Of a stretch of DNA of 10,181 nt, positions 1 through 5,208 are shown piece after piece. The translations under genes and the position numbers were made by a program. How positions within the stretch are numbered: the first letter of the stretch is position 1; every line of letters starts with the position of its first letter. The notes below the pieces were generated by a model. The model did not search any database. It was not told where the DNA came from and saw only the letters and a program-made list of their open reading frames with translations. This DNA comes from Candidatus Aenigmatarchaeota archaeon (lineage in GTDB: Archaea; Aenigmatarchaeota; Aenigmatarchaeia; QMZP01): the NCBI GenBank assembly GCA_016202785.1, contig JACQOC010000096.1:1-10181 (forward strand). The letters run 5' to 3'.

Positions 1-984
1 GAAATTGCCTTGGAGATGGCCGACGCGGCCGATTTCGGTGCCAGCGTTAACCGGATAAAACAGGTCTTTAGCGCACCTGTTGCCCGGGTTGTCGGTAAAG
101 TCGGCACAAGGAACAGTATCCAGCGCCTGCTGCAGGCCTGCGGACAGGCCCTTGACGTGGTTGAAGTAGCCGTAAACGTCCTTGCAAAGCGCAAAGCCTA
201 TCGAGTATTCGTCAATTTTGCCGAGCTCGTCAAAGGATGAGGTAACGCTGGTTATGGTGACGTTGCCCGGGGCCAGCAATGGGACGGTGTTGGTGGTGGC
301 CCGGCCGGCGCTGATGTGGAAGTACAGGTGCGGCGTCGGCAGGGTGTGGCCGGGCACGCCGATGTTGCCTAAGGGTGATATTTCCTGTACATCCCCCAGG
401 TCGGCTGGTGGATCGGAAAGCATTTGGCCATTACATTCCGGCAGCTTGTTGATGGCCGCCAAGTCTTTTAGCGCAGCAGGGTTGTCTGCTGTTGCAGTTT
501 TTTCCGCCAGCGGCCGTACCGTTTCCAGCTGCTGGCGCAGGGCGCTTATATCATAGCCGGCCTGCCCCAAGCTGGCCAGTTGGGAATCAAGCTTGGCGTA
601 ATGCTCCGGGCCGATGGTATTGCCCGCATTGTATAACGCTTCAATTTCGCGCTGCACCGCGGAAAATGACACGCTTTTCACATCTGGGTTGAGGCGATCC
701 AGCTGTTGCCTAACGCTGCTGATTTTTGCCGCATCTACAGTCTTTGCCAGGCAATCCAGGGCTTGCGCCAGCCGTTGGTAATGCTCATTTCCTATGGCAT
801 TGCCCGGCCCGGCCAGCACGCTGATTTCACGCTCTGCGCTGGCAAAGGTGTAGCCGGCACAAGTTGCCTGCCCGGCCCCCTGCTGGCTTTTGTCTTGGCT
901 AATCCCTTGGGTTTGGTTGCTTCCCGGTGCGGCGGTGCAGCCGCTGGCCAAGACGGCTAAAAACAATATGCACAGCCAGCGCAT
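1..984 (-). CDS. Lipoprotein with duplicated helical module and degenerate M23-like domain (partial, 3' end outside window)
   Basis: An open frame of 328 codons runs from ATG at 984 off the left edge with no stop. Residues 1-16 form a short lipoprotein signal (hydrophobic stretch, then LASGC), so Cys16 would be lipidated and the protein anchored outside the cell membrane. Residues 47-98 and 107-156 are two copies of one module, sharing RE-I, the GN-IG-EHY core and a final RQQL. From about residue 200 the pattern resembles M23 (LytM-like) endopeptidase folds: PLGNI, GHTLPTPHLYF (His213, His219), YGYFNHV (His276, like the YaHL histidine) and AGTEIGRVG (314-322). The expected final His motif would lie beyond the window, so activity cannot be judged. 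The N-terminal part is probably a spacer or binding region. The ATG lies about 26 bases from a TATA box. The M23 assignment is inferred from motif spacing. An inactive, binding-only domain is possible. Confidence 0.62.
   Translation of the reverse strand, partial: MRWLCILFLAVLASGCTAAPGSNQTQGISQDKSQQGAGQATCAGYTFASAEREISVLAGPGNAIGNEHYQRLAQALDCLAKTVDAAKISSVRQQLDRLNPDVKSVSFSAVQREIEALYNAGNTIGPEHYAKLDSQLASLGQAGYDISALRQQLETVRPLAEKTATADNPAALKDLAAINKLPECNGQMLSDPPADLGDVQEISPLGNIGVPGHTLPTPHLYFHISAGRATTNTVPLLAPGNVTITSVTSSFDELGKIDEYSIGFALCKDVYGYFNHVKGLSAGLQQALDTVPCADFTDNPGNRCAKDLFYPVNAGTEIGRVGHLQGNF
517..846 (-). repeat. Tandem protein-level duplication inside the lipoprotein gene
   Basis: Two units encode related modules, at 846-691 (residues 47-98) and 666-517 (residues 107-156), offset by about 60 residues. 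Shared positions include RE-I, L, GN, IG, EHY, L-x3-L and a terminal RQQL. The DNA has diverged more than the protein, so this is an old duplication and not a recent tandem repeat. The function of the module is unknown. Predicted helices suggest a stalk or binding element between the lipid anchor and the M23-like domain. Confidence 0.7.
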
Positions 985-1006
985 CGCTTTAGATTTGGCC
1001 TGGCCG

Positions 1007-1014
1007 CTATAAAG
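1007..1014 (-). promoter_or_regulatory. TATA box for the lipoprotein gene
   Basis: On the minus strand the sequence reads CTTTATAG, preceded by purines (CCAAAG) suitable for a TFB-recognition element. Its centre is about 26 bases from the ATG at 984, so transcription should start at or next to the start codon (leaderless). Confidence 0.6.
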
Positions 1015-1049
1015 CTTTGGCTGGAACTGGCCTAAAACAGAACGCGCAA

Positions 1050-1460
1050 TCAGACCTTGAACGGGTCGTCGGTATATTTGCCCAAGTCCCGCTCCAGCCG
1101 CTCGATGTCCTTCTTGATGGCTTCCAGATGGGACAATACCCGTTCCTTCTCGCGGTCGAACTCGGTCAGGTCGCGGAAGAACTTGGTCGCTTCGTGGAAC
1201 TCGTGCAAGTGCAAGACCGTGTACGGGAACTTGTTCATGTCCTTGCTGACTTTCACGCAAATGTCGCCCAGCCACTTGTTCATGGCAATCTTGACTTCCT
1301 TCTTGATCATCTTTTCCTTGTCCATGTTGTGCTTCATCATGCGCACCACCGTGGCGTTGGGGAACGGCAGCTTGAGCTCCTCTTCCTGGCTGATTTCCTC
1401 TTCCACCGGCTGCGCTGGGGCCGTTTCCGGCTGCTGGGTTGGGACGTTTTCTTCGGACAT
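1050..1460 (-). CDS. Histone-fold protein with C-terminal coiled coil
   Basis: This 136-residue protein has an acidic, Pro/Glu-rich tail (1-30), a histone-fold-like core (31-97) and a charged helix (100-128, DREKERVLSHLEAIKKDIERLE) with coiled-coil heptads. The core opens with LPFPNATVVRMMK, matching the LP-x-x-x-x-R-x-x-K start of archaeal and NF-Y-type histones. It continues with a long central helix and a final strand-helix around T81. The usual Arg before that Thr and the Asp after it are not evident. It probably binds DNA, or forms a histone-like dimer or tetramer, and most resembles histone variants extended by a C-terminal helix. I chose ATG 1460 because GAGG lies six bases upstream. 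A TTG start at 1472 would remove that SD. It has its own promoter, divergent from the M50 gene. The fold is inferred from sequence pattern only. Confidence 0.68.
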   Translation of the reverse strand: MSEENVPTQQPETAPAQPVEEEISQEEELKLPFPNATVVRMMKHNMDKEKMIKKEVKIAMNKWLGDICVKVSKDMNKFPYTVLHLHEFHEATKFFRDLTEFDREKERVLSHLEAIKKDIERLERDLGKYTDDPFKV

Positions 1461-1466
1461 TTGTTG

Positions 1467-1470
1467 CCTC
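1467..1470 (-). promoter_or_regulatory. Shine-Dalgarno site deciding the histone-fold gene start
   Basis: GAGG on the minus strand lies six bases before the ATG at 1460. It favours that start over the in-frame TTG at 1472. The TATA box predicts a leader of roughly 15-17 bases, long enough to carry this site, unlike most genes in the window. Confidence 0.55.
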
Positions 1471-1498
1471 AAAAATTATCTAATTGCTTGTTTCGCTG

Positions 1499-1507
1499 CT
1501 TTATATG
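1499..1507 (-). promoter_or_regulatory. TATA box for the histone-fold gene
   Basis: CATATAAAG on the minus strand is centred about 43 bases from ATG 1460, which predicts transcription from about 1477 and a short leader. It lies only about 10 bases from the divergent TATA box of the M50 gene (1517-1524), so the two promoters could compete or share a regulator. Confidence 0.6.
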
Positions 1508-1516
1508 CATTGTCCG

Positions 1517-1524
1517 TATTTAAG
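1517..1524 (+). promoter_or_regulatory. TATA box for the M50 protease gene
   Basis: TATTTAAG is centred about 28 bases before the ATG at 1549. It supports a leaderless transcript from that ATG rather than from the in-frame ATG at 1528. Confidence 0.55.
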
Positions 1525-1548
1525 CCGATGGCCTTATTAATAGGGTAT

Positions 1549-2736
1549 ATGACTTTCGACCTATATACCGCTTCCGCGGTCGCCTTTATCGTGTTGCTGG
1601 CCATATTGGTGGTCAAGGACCGGGACAAGTTTACCCGCGATTCCATCATGCTGCTGCGCAAGACCCAGCGCGGCAAGGCGTTTTTGACCAGGCTGGGGGA
1701 ACGGCACCCAACTTTCTGGAAATATGTCGGCATGGCTGGCGTATTCGTCGGCTTCGGCATGTCGATATGGATCCTCTGGACGTTCGTCAACCTCAGCATG
1801 GCCAATATCATCTCACCTAAGCCGGAGTCTGGCCTGAGCCTGGTGCTGCCCTCGCCTGGGCCGAGCGCGCAAATCCTTCCGGGCGTGATTGCCGTCCCCT
1901 TCTGGTACTGGATCATAACCATAGCCCTATTGGCCATCGTGCATGAGGGCATGCACGGCGTGATGGCGGCCAGGGAGAAAATAAGGATAAAGTCATTAGG
2001 TTGGGGCCTGCTGCTAGTCATACCGCTAGCCTTCGTCGAGCCGGACGAGAAGCAGCTGCAGAAGAAAAGCGTCTGGGCCCAGCTTAGGGTGTTTGCGGCC
2101 GGCAGTTTTGCCAATTTCGTGCTGGGCACGCTGTGCCTCTTGCTGCTGTCGTTCACCATCGGCTACGCATACCAGCCAAATGGCGTGGCGTTCGGCGAGC
2201 TGCTCACCGGCTCCCCGGCCCAGGCGGCAAACTTGACCGGCACCATACTGGCGATTGACGGCAGCCGGATCAATGGGCTGCAGGATTTGGTTACGGCTCT
2301 GGAGCAAGCCGGGGTCGGCAAGGAAATTGAAATAGCCACGTCCACTCCCGGCGGCGAGAAGGCATACCGGCTTACCACCATTCAACACCCTGACCTGCCG
2401 AATTCCAGCAGAGGTTATATCGGCATCGGCGGCCTGGCGGAATACCTTACCCTCAAGCCCGCGTTTGCGGGCCTAGCCGGCGTGTTTGCCTTCCTGGCCG
2501 GGACCGCGCCGTTCTACAGCCTGCAGAACGGCGGCCTGCTGTTTTACCTGGCCGTGCTGAACATCGGCATCGGCGCGTTCAACATGATGCCGATCAAGGC
2601 GCTGGATGGCGGCCGCATGTGGGAACTGGCGTTCCAGCGCGTCAGCCGCAAGCACACGCCGAAAGTGCTGAATGCCATTACGGTGGTGCTAATCGGCCTG
2701 ATCCTGCTCAACTTCGCGAGTGTGCTGGTCAGGTAA
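1549..2736 (+). CDS. Site-2-protease-like M50 membrane metalloprotease with PDZ domain
   Basis: This 395-residue multi-pass membrane protein is an intramembrane zinc protease of the M50/S2P type. The zinc motif is HEGMH (His132, Glu133, His136) in a hydrophobic segment, and the second ligand motif is N345-x-x-P-x-x-x-L-DGG (Asp353). Predicted membrane segments are about 8-22, 58-80, 115-140, 150-163, 185-207, 304-345 and 373-394. A PDZ-like domain (about 208-280, with GSPAQAANL and LAIDGSRI) lies between the catalytic segments. The family cleaves transmembrane substrates such as anchored regulators; the substrate here is unknown. The frame is open far upstream, but those codons are antisense to the histone gene. 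I chose ATG 1549 because of the TATA distance. ATG 1528 is in frame and gives seven extra residues. All catalytic residues are present. Confidence 0.9.
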   Translation: MTFDLYTASAVAFIVLLAILVVKDRDKFTRDSIMLLRKTQRGKAFLTRLGERHPTFWKYVGMAGVFVGFGMSIWILWTFVNLSMANIISPKPESGLSLVLPSPGPSAQILPGVIAVPFWYWIITIALLAIVHEGMHGVMAAREKIRIKSLGWGLLLVIPLAFVEPDEKQLQKKSVWAQLRVFAAGSFANFVLGTLCLLLLSFTIGYAYQPNGVAFGELLTGSPAQAANLTGTILAIDGSRINGLQDLVTALEQAGVGKEIEIATSTPGGEKAYRLTTIQHPDLPNSSRGYIGIGGLAEYLTLKPAFAGLAGVFAFLAGTAPFYSLQNGGLLFYLAVLNIGIGAFNMMPIKALDGGRMWELAFQRVSRKHTPKVLNAITVVLIGLILLNFASVLVR

Positions 2737-2745
2737 GGCCAACGG

Positions 2746-2757
2746 CCTTTAAAAAGG
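2746..2757 (+). promoter_or_regulatory. Palindromic TATA box for rps6e
   Basis: CCTTTAAAAAGG, centred about 27 bases before ATG 2779, is a TATA-like element. Including one flanking base each side (2745-2758), it has perfect six-base inverted arms (GCCTTT and AAAGGC) around AA. No SD precedes the ATG, so the transcript is probably leaderless. Confidence 0.6.
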
Positions 2758-2778
2758 CACAGCGCCAATAATGGCAAT

Positions 2779-3270
2779 ATGAATTTCAAGGTAGTCATCT
2801 CGGACCCGAAGACCAGGAAGGCCTACAACAAGGAAATCGAACAAGCGGCCAGCAGCCTGCTCGGGAAGAAGGTCGGCGAGGTCGTCACAGCTGACGCGCT
2901 CGGCCTGTCCGGCTTCAAGATTGAGATAACCGGCGGCAGCGACAAGGACGGCTTCCCGATGCGCCGGGACGTGGAAGGGGCGACCCGGAAACGGATACTG
3001 CTGGCGGATGCGCCGGGCTTCAAGCCGGCGCGCAAAGGCCACCGCAAGCGCAAGACCATCCGCGGCAACACCATCTCTTCCGACATAGTGCAGGTCAACG
3101 CCAAGGTCATCCAGGCCGGCGGCAAGGCGATAGAAGAGCAGCTTGGCAAGAAGGACGAGAAGAAAGAGGGGAAGGCGGAGGCCAAAAAGGAAGAGAAGGC
3201 GGAAGGCAAGGAAGCCGCTAAGGACAAGCCGGCGGAGAAGAAGGAAGAGGCCAAAGAGGAAAAGAAGTAG
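2779..3270 (+). CDS. rps6e: Small-subunit ribosomal protein S6e with Lys/Glu-rich tail
   Basis: This 163-residue protein is S6e, a component of archaeal and eukaryotic 30S/40S ribosomal subunits that binds rRNA. Family signatures are intact: MNFKVVISDPKTRKAY at the start, GGSDKDGFPMR (52-62), RILLADAPGF (72-81), GHRKRKTIRGNTIS (87-100) and DIVQVNAKV (102-110). Residues 124-163 form a low-complexity tail of Lys, Glu and Ala, with KKEEKAEGKE-like units. Archaeal S6e is commonly near 125 residues, so the tail looks like an extension. It may contact rRNA or be disordered. The gene has its own TATA box and is not part of a visible ribosomal operon: its neighbours are an M50 protease and an unknown protein. 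Confidence 0.95.
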   Translation: MNFKVVISDPKTRKAYNKEIEQAASSLLGKKVGEVVTADALGLSGFKIEITGGSDKDGFPMRRDVEGATRKRILLADAPGFKPARKGHRKRKTIRGNTISSDIVQVNAKVIQAGGKAIEEQLGKKDEKKEGKAEAKKEEKAEGKEAAKDKPAEKKEEAKEEKK

Positions 3271-3275
3271 TTTTT
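3271..3275 (+). terminator. Possible T-run terminator after rps6e
   Basis: Five T residues follow the rps6e stop directly. Archaeal RNA polymerase can terminate at such runs without a hairpin, but this one is short. The promoter of the next gene begins about 15 bases later, which makes termination here plausible. Confidence 0.3.
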
Positions 3276-3286
3276 GCGCAGCGCAA
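3274..3286. promoter_or_regulatory. 13-bp palindrome upstream of the 289-residue protein gene
   Basis: TTGCGC-A-GCGCAA is a perfect palindrome with a one-base centre. It lies two bases before the TATA element of the next gene. The loop is too short for a good RNA hairpin, so a protein-binding site is more likely than a terminator stem. A chance GC-rich palindrome cannot be excluded. Confidence 0.35.
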
Positions 3287-3287
3287 C

Positions 3288-3298
3288 GGTTAAAAAGG
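3288..3298 (+). promoter_or_regulatory. TATA box for the 289-residue protein gene
   Basis: GGTTAAAAAGG is centred about 24 bases before ATG 3317. No SD is present, which agrees with a leaderless start. Confidence 0.55.
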
Positions 3299-3316
3299 TT
3301 TTTCCCAAGATTGACT

Positions 3317-4186
3317 ATGCACCTTGCCGAAGGCTTGCACCGGTTGCCTTACGACCGGAGCGAGCCGTACCTCGACCGCCTGGCGGCCGCGCTATTGGAA
3401 AGGATGGGCGGCTCAATCAACGGGCTTACCATAAAGAAGTACGCTGGCGTGGAGGAGCAGACTTGGGACCAGCTGTTCCAACTCACCGAGCAGCGCAGCC
3501 GCGACAGCTTTTCCCCGGTAGTCTATTTCCCCATGAATCGGCAAAAGATGATGGACGGGCAGAATAACAGGACGGGATATTACCAATGGCTGGTCGGCCG
3601 CGTGCTCGAGGCCCTAGAGAAGACACCCATTTCCAGCCTGGGTGAGTTCCGCTGGCTGCAAGAGGCATACGGCACTGATTTCTCTCGCATCTATGCGGAA
3701 GCTCCGACCGAGAAGCAGGAACATGAGCCGCTGCTTGATCCAGGCGAGAACGCCGGATCCAATCTGGGAAAGCTTTTCGACCGGCTCGGGATATCGCGCG
3801 GCGAGGTGCCGGCAGCCCTGGTTAACGTCTCCGTAGGCTATAACCACGCCAAGGGGCTGGTGACACCTGAACACGATTTCGTCGACCCGCTCGAGGAAAT
3901 GTCGGAAATACCGGGAATATGGTCCTGTCCGGAAAAACGCGACTACCTGGCGTATGACGGGAAGCAGTATGGGAAAGGCAGCGAACTGGCACGCGACGCG
4001 TCCTTGGTGTGCCACACACAGGCGTCGCTGCTGATGCCGAGGGCAGGACACATAACCATGGCAGTGCCCGGCTGGGCGCTTGACGTGCTCAGCCCGAACT
4101 ACGGCCTGCAGGAATGGAACCAAGCCGGCTGGACCGAAGGTGCAGTGCTGGAAAGGATTGGCGAAAAAGAGCTGCTGGAAGTCTAG
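3317..4186 (+). CDS. Unknown 289-residue protein
   Basis: I do not recognise this protein. It is a soluble-looking 289-residue product with no signal peptide, membrane segment or low-complexity region. Residues 1-130 are mostly helical by composition and rich in Tyr, Trp and Arg. Around 131-150 there is a polar linker (TEKQEHEPLLDPGENAGSN). The C-terminal part (165-289) has β-like segments and notable patches: VSVGYNHAKG (171-180), IWSCPEKRDYLAYDGKQYGKG (201-221), VCHTQASLLMP (231-241) and VPGWALDVLSPNYG (250-263). Cys204 and Cys232-His233 are too sparse to call a zinc site. The frame is open upstream to 3143, but that part is the rps6e tail read in another frame, and ATG 3317 fits the TATA box. 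Its stop overlaps the stop of the convergent gene at 4183. Composition matches its neighbours, so recent transfer is not evident. Confidence 0.8.
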   Translation: MHLAEGLHRLPYDRSEPYLDRLAAALLERMGGSINGLTIKKYAGVEEQTWDQLFQLTEQRSRDSFSPVVYFPMNRQKMMDGQNNRTGYYQWLVGRVLEALEKTPISSLGEFRWLQEAYGTDFSRIYAEAPTEKQEHEPLLDPGENAGSNLGKLFDRLGISRGEVPAALVNVSVGYNHAKGLVTPEHDFVDPLEEMSEIPGIWSCPEKRDYLAYDGKQYGKGSELARDASLVCHTQASLLMPRAGHITMAVPGWALDVLSPNYGLQEWNQAGWTEGAVLERIGEKELLEV

Positions 4187-4392
4187 ATGGCGCGCATCCG
4201 GTCCTTGCGCTCGCGCGCCCAGGCGATGAACCTGGAGAGCTTGAATGTCCCTTCATTCTCGTGGCTCTCGATGAACTTGTGGAAGCAGTAGCGGCAGACG
4301 AAGCCCTTGACTGAGGTCGAACTGTCAACGTCCTTGACCTCCAACGGATACTGGCCCTCCACCTTGTCCTTGCACAGCAAGCAGTAATCCAT
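4183..4392 (-). CDS. Small CxxC...CxxC putative zinc-binding protein
   Basis: This 69-residue protein has two CxxC pairs, CLLC at 4-7 and CRYC at 33-36, followed by FHKF with His38. The 25-residue spacing is typical of small treble-clef or ribbon zinc sites. The C-terminal part (KLSRFIAWARERKDRMR) is a basic helix that might bind nucleic acid or protein. No specific family is recognised. In-frame ATGs exist at 4413, 4401 and 4392; I chose 4392 because it lies about 29 bases from the TATA box and places the first CxxC at the N-terminus. Starting at 4413 would add seven residues including one more Cys. It is convergent with the 289-residue gene and shares four bases (CTAG) of stop codons. It is divergent from the RPA-like gene. 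Confidence 0.7.
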   Translation of the reverse strand: MDYCLLCKDKVEGQYPLEVKDVDSSTSVKGFVCRYCFHKFIESHENEGTFKLSRFIAWARERKDRMRAI

Positions 4393-4416
4393 AAATAGCA
4401 TATTGCACGGCATGCT

Positions 4417-4426
4417 CTTTTAAAGC
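4417..4426 (-). promoter_or_regulatory. TATA box for the small CxxC gene
   Basis: GCTTTAAAAG on the minus strand, preceded by AGCAAA, is centred about 29 bases from ATG 4392. This supports a leaderless start there. From ATG 4413 the box would be only 8 bases away, too close to be used. Confidence 0.55.
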
Positions 4427-4463
4427 TTTGCTGGGGGAAACGTCGAGCGACCGTTTTCGGCCA

Positions 4464-4475
4464 GGCTTTTAAGCC
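4464..4475 (+). promoter_or_regulatory. TATA box for the RPA-like gene
   Basis: GGCTTTTAAGCC is centred about 25 bases before ATG 4494. It has five-base inverted arms around TT, resembling the palindromic rps6e promoter element. It supports ATG 4494 over the in-frame TTG at 4488. Confidence 0.6.
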
Positions 4476-4493
4476 AGCCTGCCAATTTTGCTC

Positions 4494-5105
4494 ATGCCGA
4501 TCGAGCGCATGCCGGCCAAGAAGGTGCAGATAGGCGAAGTCACTTCCGCCAACTGGGTGAAGATGGAAGGCTTTGAGCCAAGCTTCGTCGAGACCCCGGC
4601 CGGAGAACGAATCAGCCGGGCGCGGATCTTGGCGACGGTGGTGGCTAAGTTCATCGCCGAGGACGGCAACTTTGCCGCCATTACCTTGGACGACGGCACC
4701 GACACCATAAGGGCCAAGTGCTGGAAGGACATCAAGGTAGCCCAACCGGTCAACGTCGGCGACACGGTCGATGCGGTCGGCAAGGTGCGCGAGTACAACG
4801 GCGAAATCTATCTGAATTTGGAAAGCGCGTACAAGGTCACTGACCCGAATATGGAGCTGCTCAGGAGGGCAGAAATATTGCAGCGGGCCAAGTCACCCAG
4901 CCCGCCGCAGGAGCAGAAAACCGATGAGAAGGAAGCGATACGGAAGAAGGTGATAGCGGAGCTGCAGGCCGCCAAAGAAGGCGTGTTCTTCGATGATTTG
5001 GCCAAGAAGATCGGCAACGAAGCGGTCCTGGAAAAAGCGGTCGAAGATCTTTTGGCCGAAGGCATATGCTACGAGCCGTCGCCGGGCAAAATCAGGAAGA
5101 TATAG
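4494..5105 (+). CDS. RPA32-like OB-fold single-stranded-DNA-binding protein with C-terminal winged helix
   Basis: This 203-residue protein resembles the small RPA subunit of archaea. An OB fold covers about 20-115, with the hallmark run ERISRARILATVV (39-51), FAAITLDDGTDTIRAKCWKD (60-79) and VGDTVDAVGKVREYNGEIYLN (88-108). A charged, Pro-containing linker (130-147) leads to a small winged-helix-like domain (148-203: KKVIAELQAAKEGVFFDDLAKKIG, then a wing near CYEPSPGKIRKI). The OB fold would bind single-stranded DNA and the winged helix would recruit partners, as in RPA32. No other RPA subunit gene is in the window, so it may act alone or with a distant partner. It sits upstream of the MNT-HEPN pair and rad50 on the same strand, but those genes have their own promoters. 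A general OB-fold helicase-cofactor role is the alternative. Confidence 0.85.
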   Translation: MPIERMPAKKVQIGEVTSANWVKMEGFEPSFVETPAGERISRARILATVVAKFIAEDGNFAAITLDDGTDTIRAKCWKDIKVAQPVNVGDTVDAVGKVREYNGEIYLNLESAYKVTDPNMELLRRAEILQRAKSPSPPQEQKTDEKEAIRKKVIAELQAAKEGVFFDDLAKKIGNEAVLEKAVEDLLAEGICYEPSPGKIRKI

Positions 5106-5108
5106 GCT

Positions 5109-5190
5109 GTTTGTAACCTAGTCTATGGTTTCTAAAAAAATCATATGGTTTTATAGGTTACCAATTAGTTTCCTAAAAGTTTATATAACC
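5109..5190 (+). promoter_or_regulatory. AT-rich putative operator with 19-20-bp phased repeats upstream of the MNT-HEPN operon
   Basis: This is the most AT-rich stretch of the window. GTTT recurs at 5109, 5128, 5148 and 5168, i.e. at 19, 20 and 20 bases, about two helical turns. TATGGTTT occurs at 5124-5131 and again at 5144-5151. GTTTCTAAAA (5128) resembles GTTTCCTAAAA (5168). An 8-bp inverted pair, GTAACCTA (5113-5120) and TAGGTTAC (5154-5161), is overlaid, and AACC recurs at the TATA box (5187-5190). The array ends on the promoter, where bound protein would block or modulate TFB/TBP. The winged-HTH MNT protein encoded just downstream is the natural candidate ligand, by analogy with autoregulated toxin-antitoxin operons. 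Confidence 0.5.
5180..5188 (+). promoter_or_regulatory. TATA box for the MNT-HEPN operon
   Basis: TTTATATAA, centred about 25 bases before ATG 5209, is the strongest TATA match in the window. There is no SD before 5209, so the first gene is probably leaderless. The box overlaps the end of the repeat array. Confidence 0.7.
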
Positions 5191-5208
5191 AACATACAAC
5201 TATGAAGC

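Noticed and set aside
1..960. Plus-strand open frames opposite the lipoprotein
   Set aside because: They are short and lack motifs and promoters. The minus frame is continuous for 328 codons with a lipobox and duplicated module.
1057..1548. A 164-codon upstream extension of the M50 protease
   Set aside because: These codons are antisense to the histone-fold gene. A TATA box at 1517-1524 supports starting at 1549.
1476..2159. Long minus-strand open frame opposite the M50 gene
   Set aside because: It has no recognisable domain, and the plus frame encodes all M50 motifs.
2771..2782. A four-codon ORF (Met-Ala-Ile-stop) overlapping the rps6e start
   Set aside because: Its ATG is only about 20 bases from the TATA centre, so it is unlikely to be in the transcript. 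No sign of an attenuator was seen.
3143..3316. An Arg/Lys-rich N-terminal extension of the 289-residue protein
   Set aside because: It is the AAG/GAG-rich rps6e tail read in another frame. ATG 3317 has its own TATA box at the right distance.
5106..5208. Repeat-bearing AT-rich gap as a CRISPR array or replication origin
   Set aside because: Repeat units are too short and variable for CRISPR and there are no unique spacers. At 103 bp, with no origin-binding repeats I recognise and no adjacent orc1/cdc6, an operator is a better explanation.
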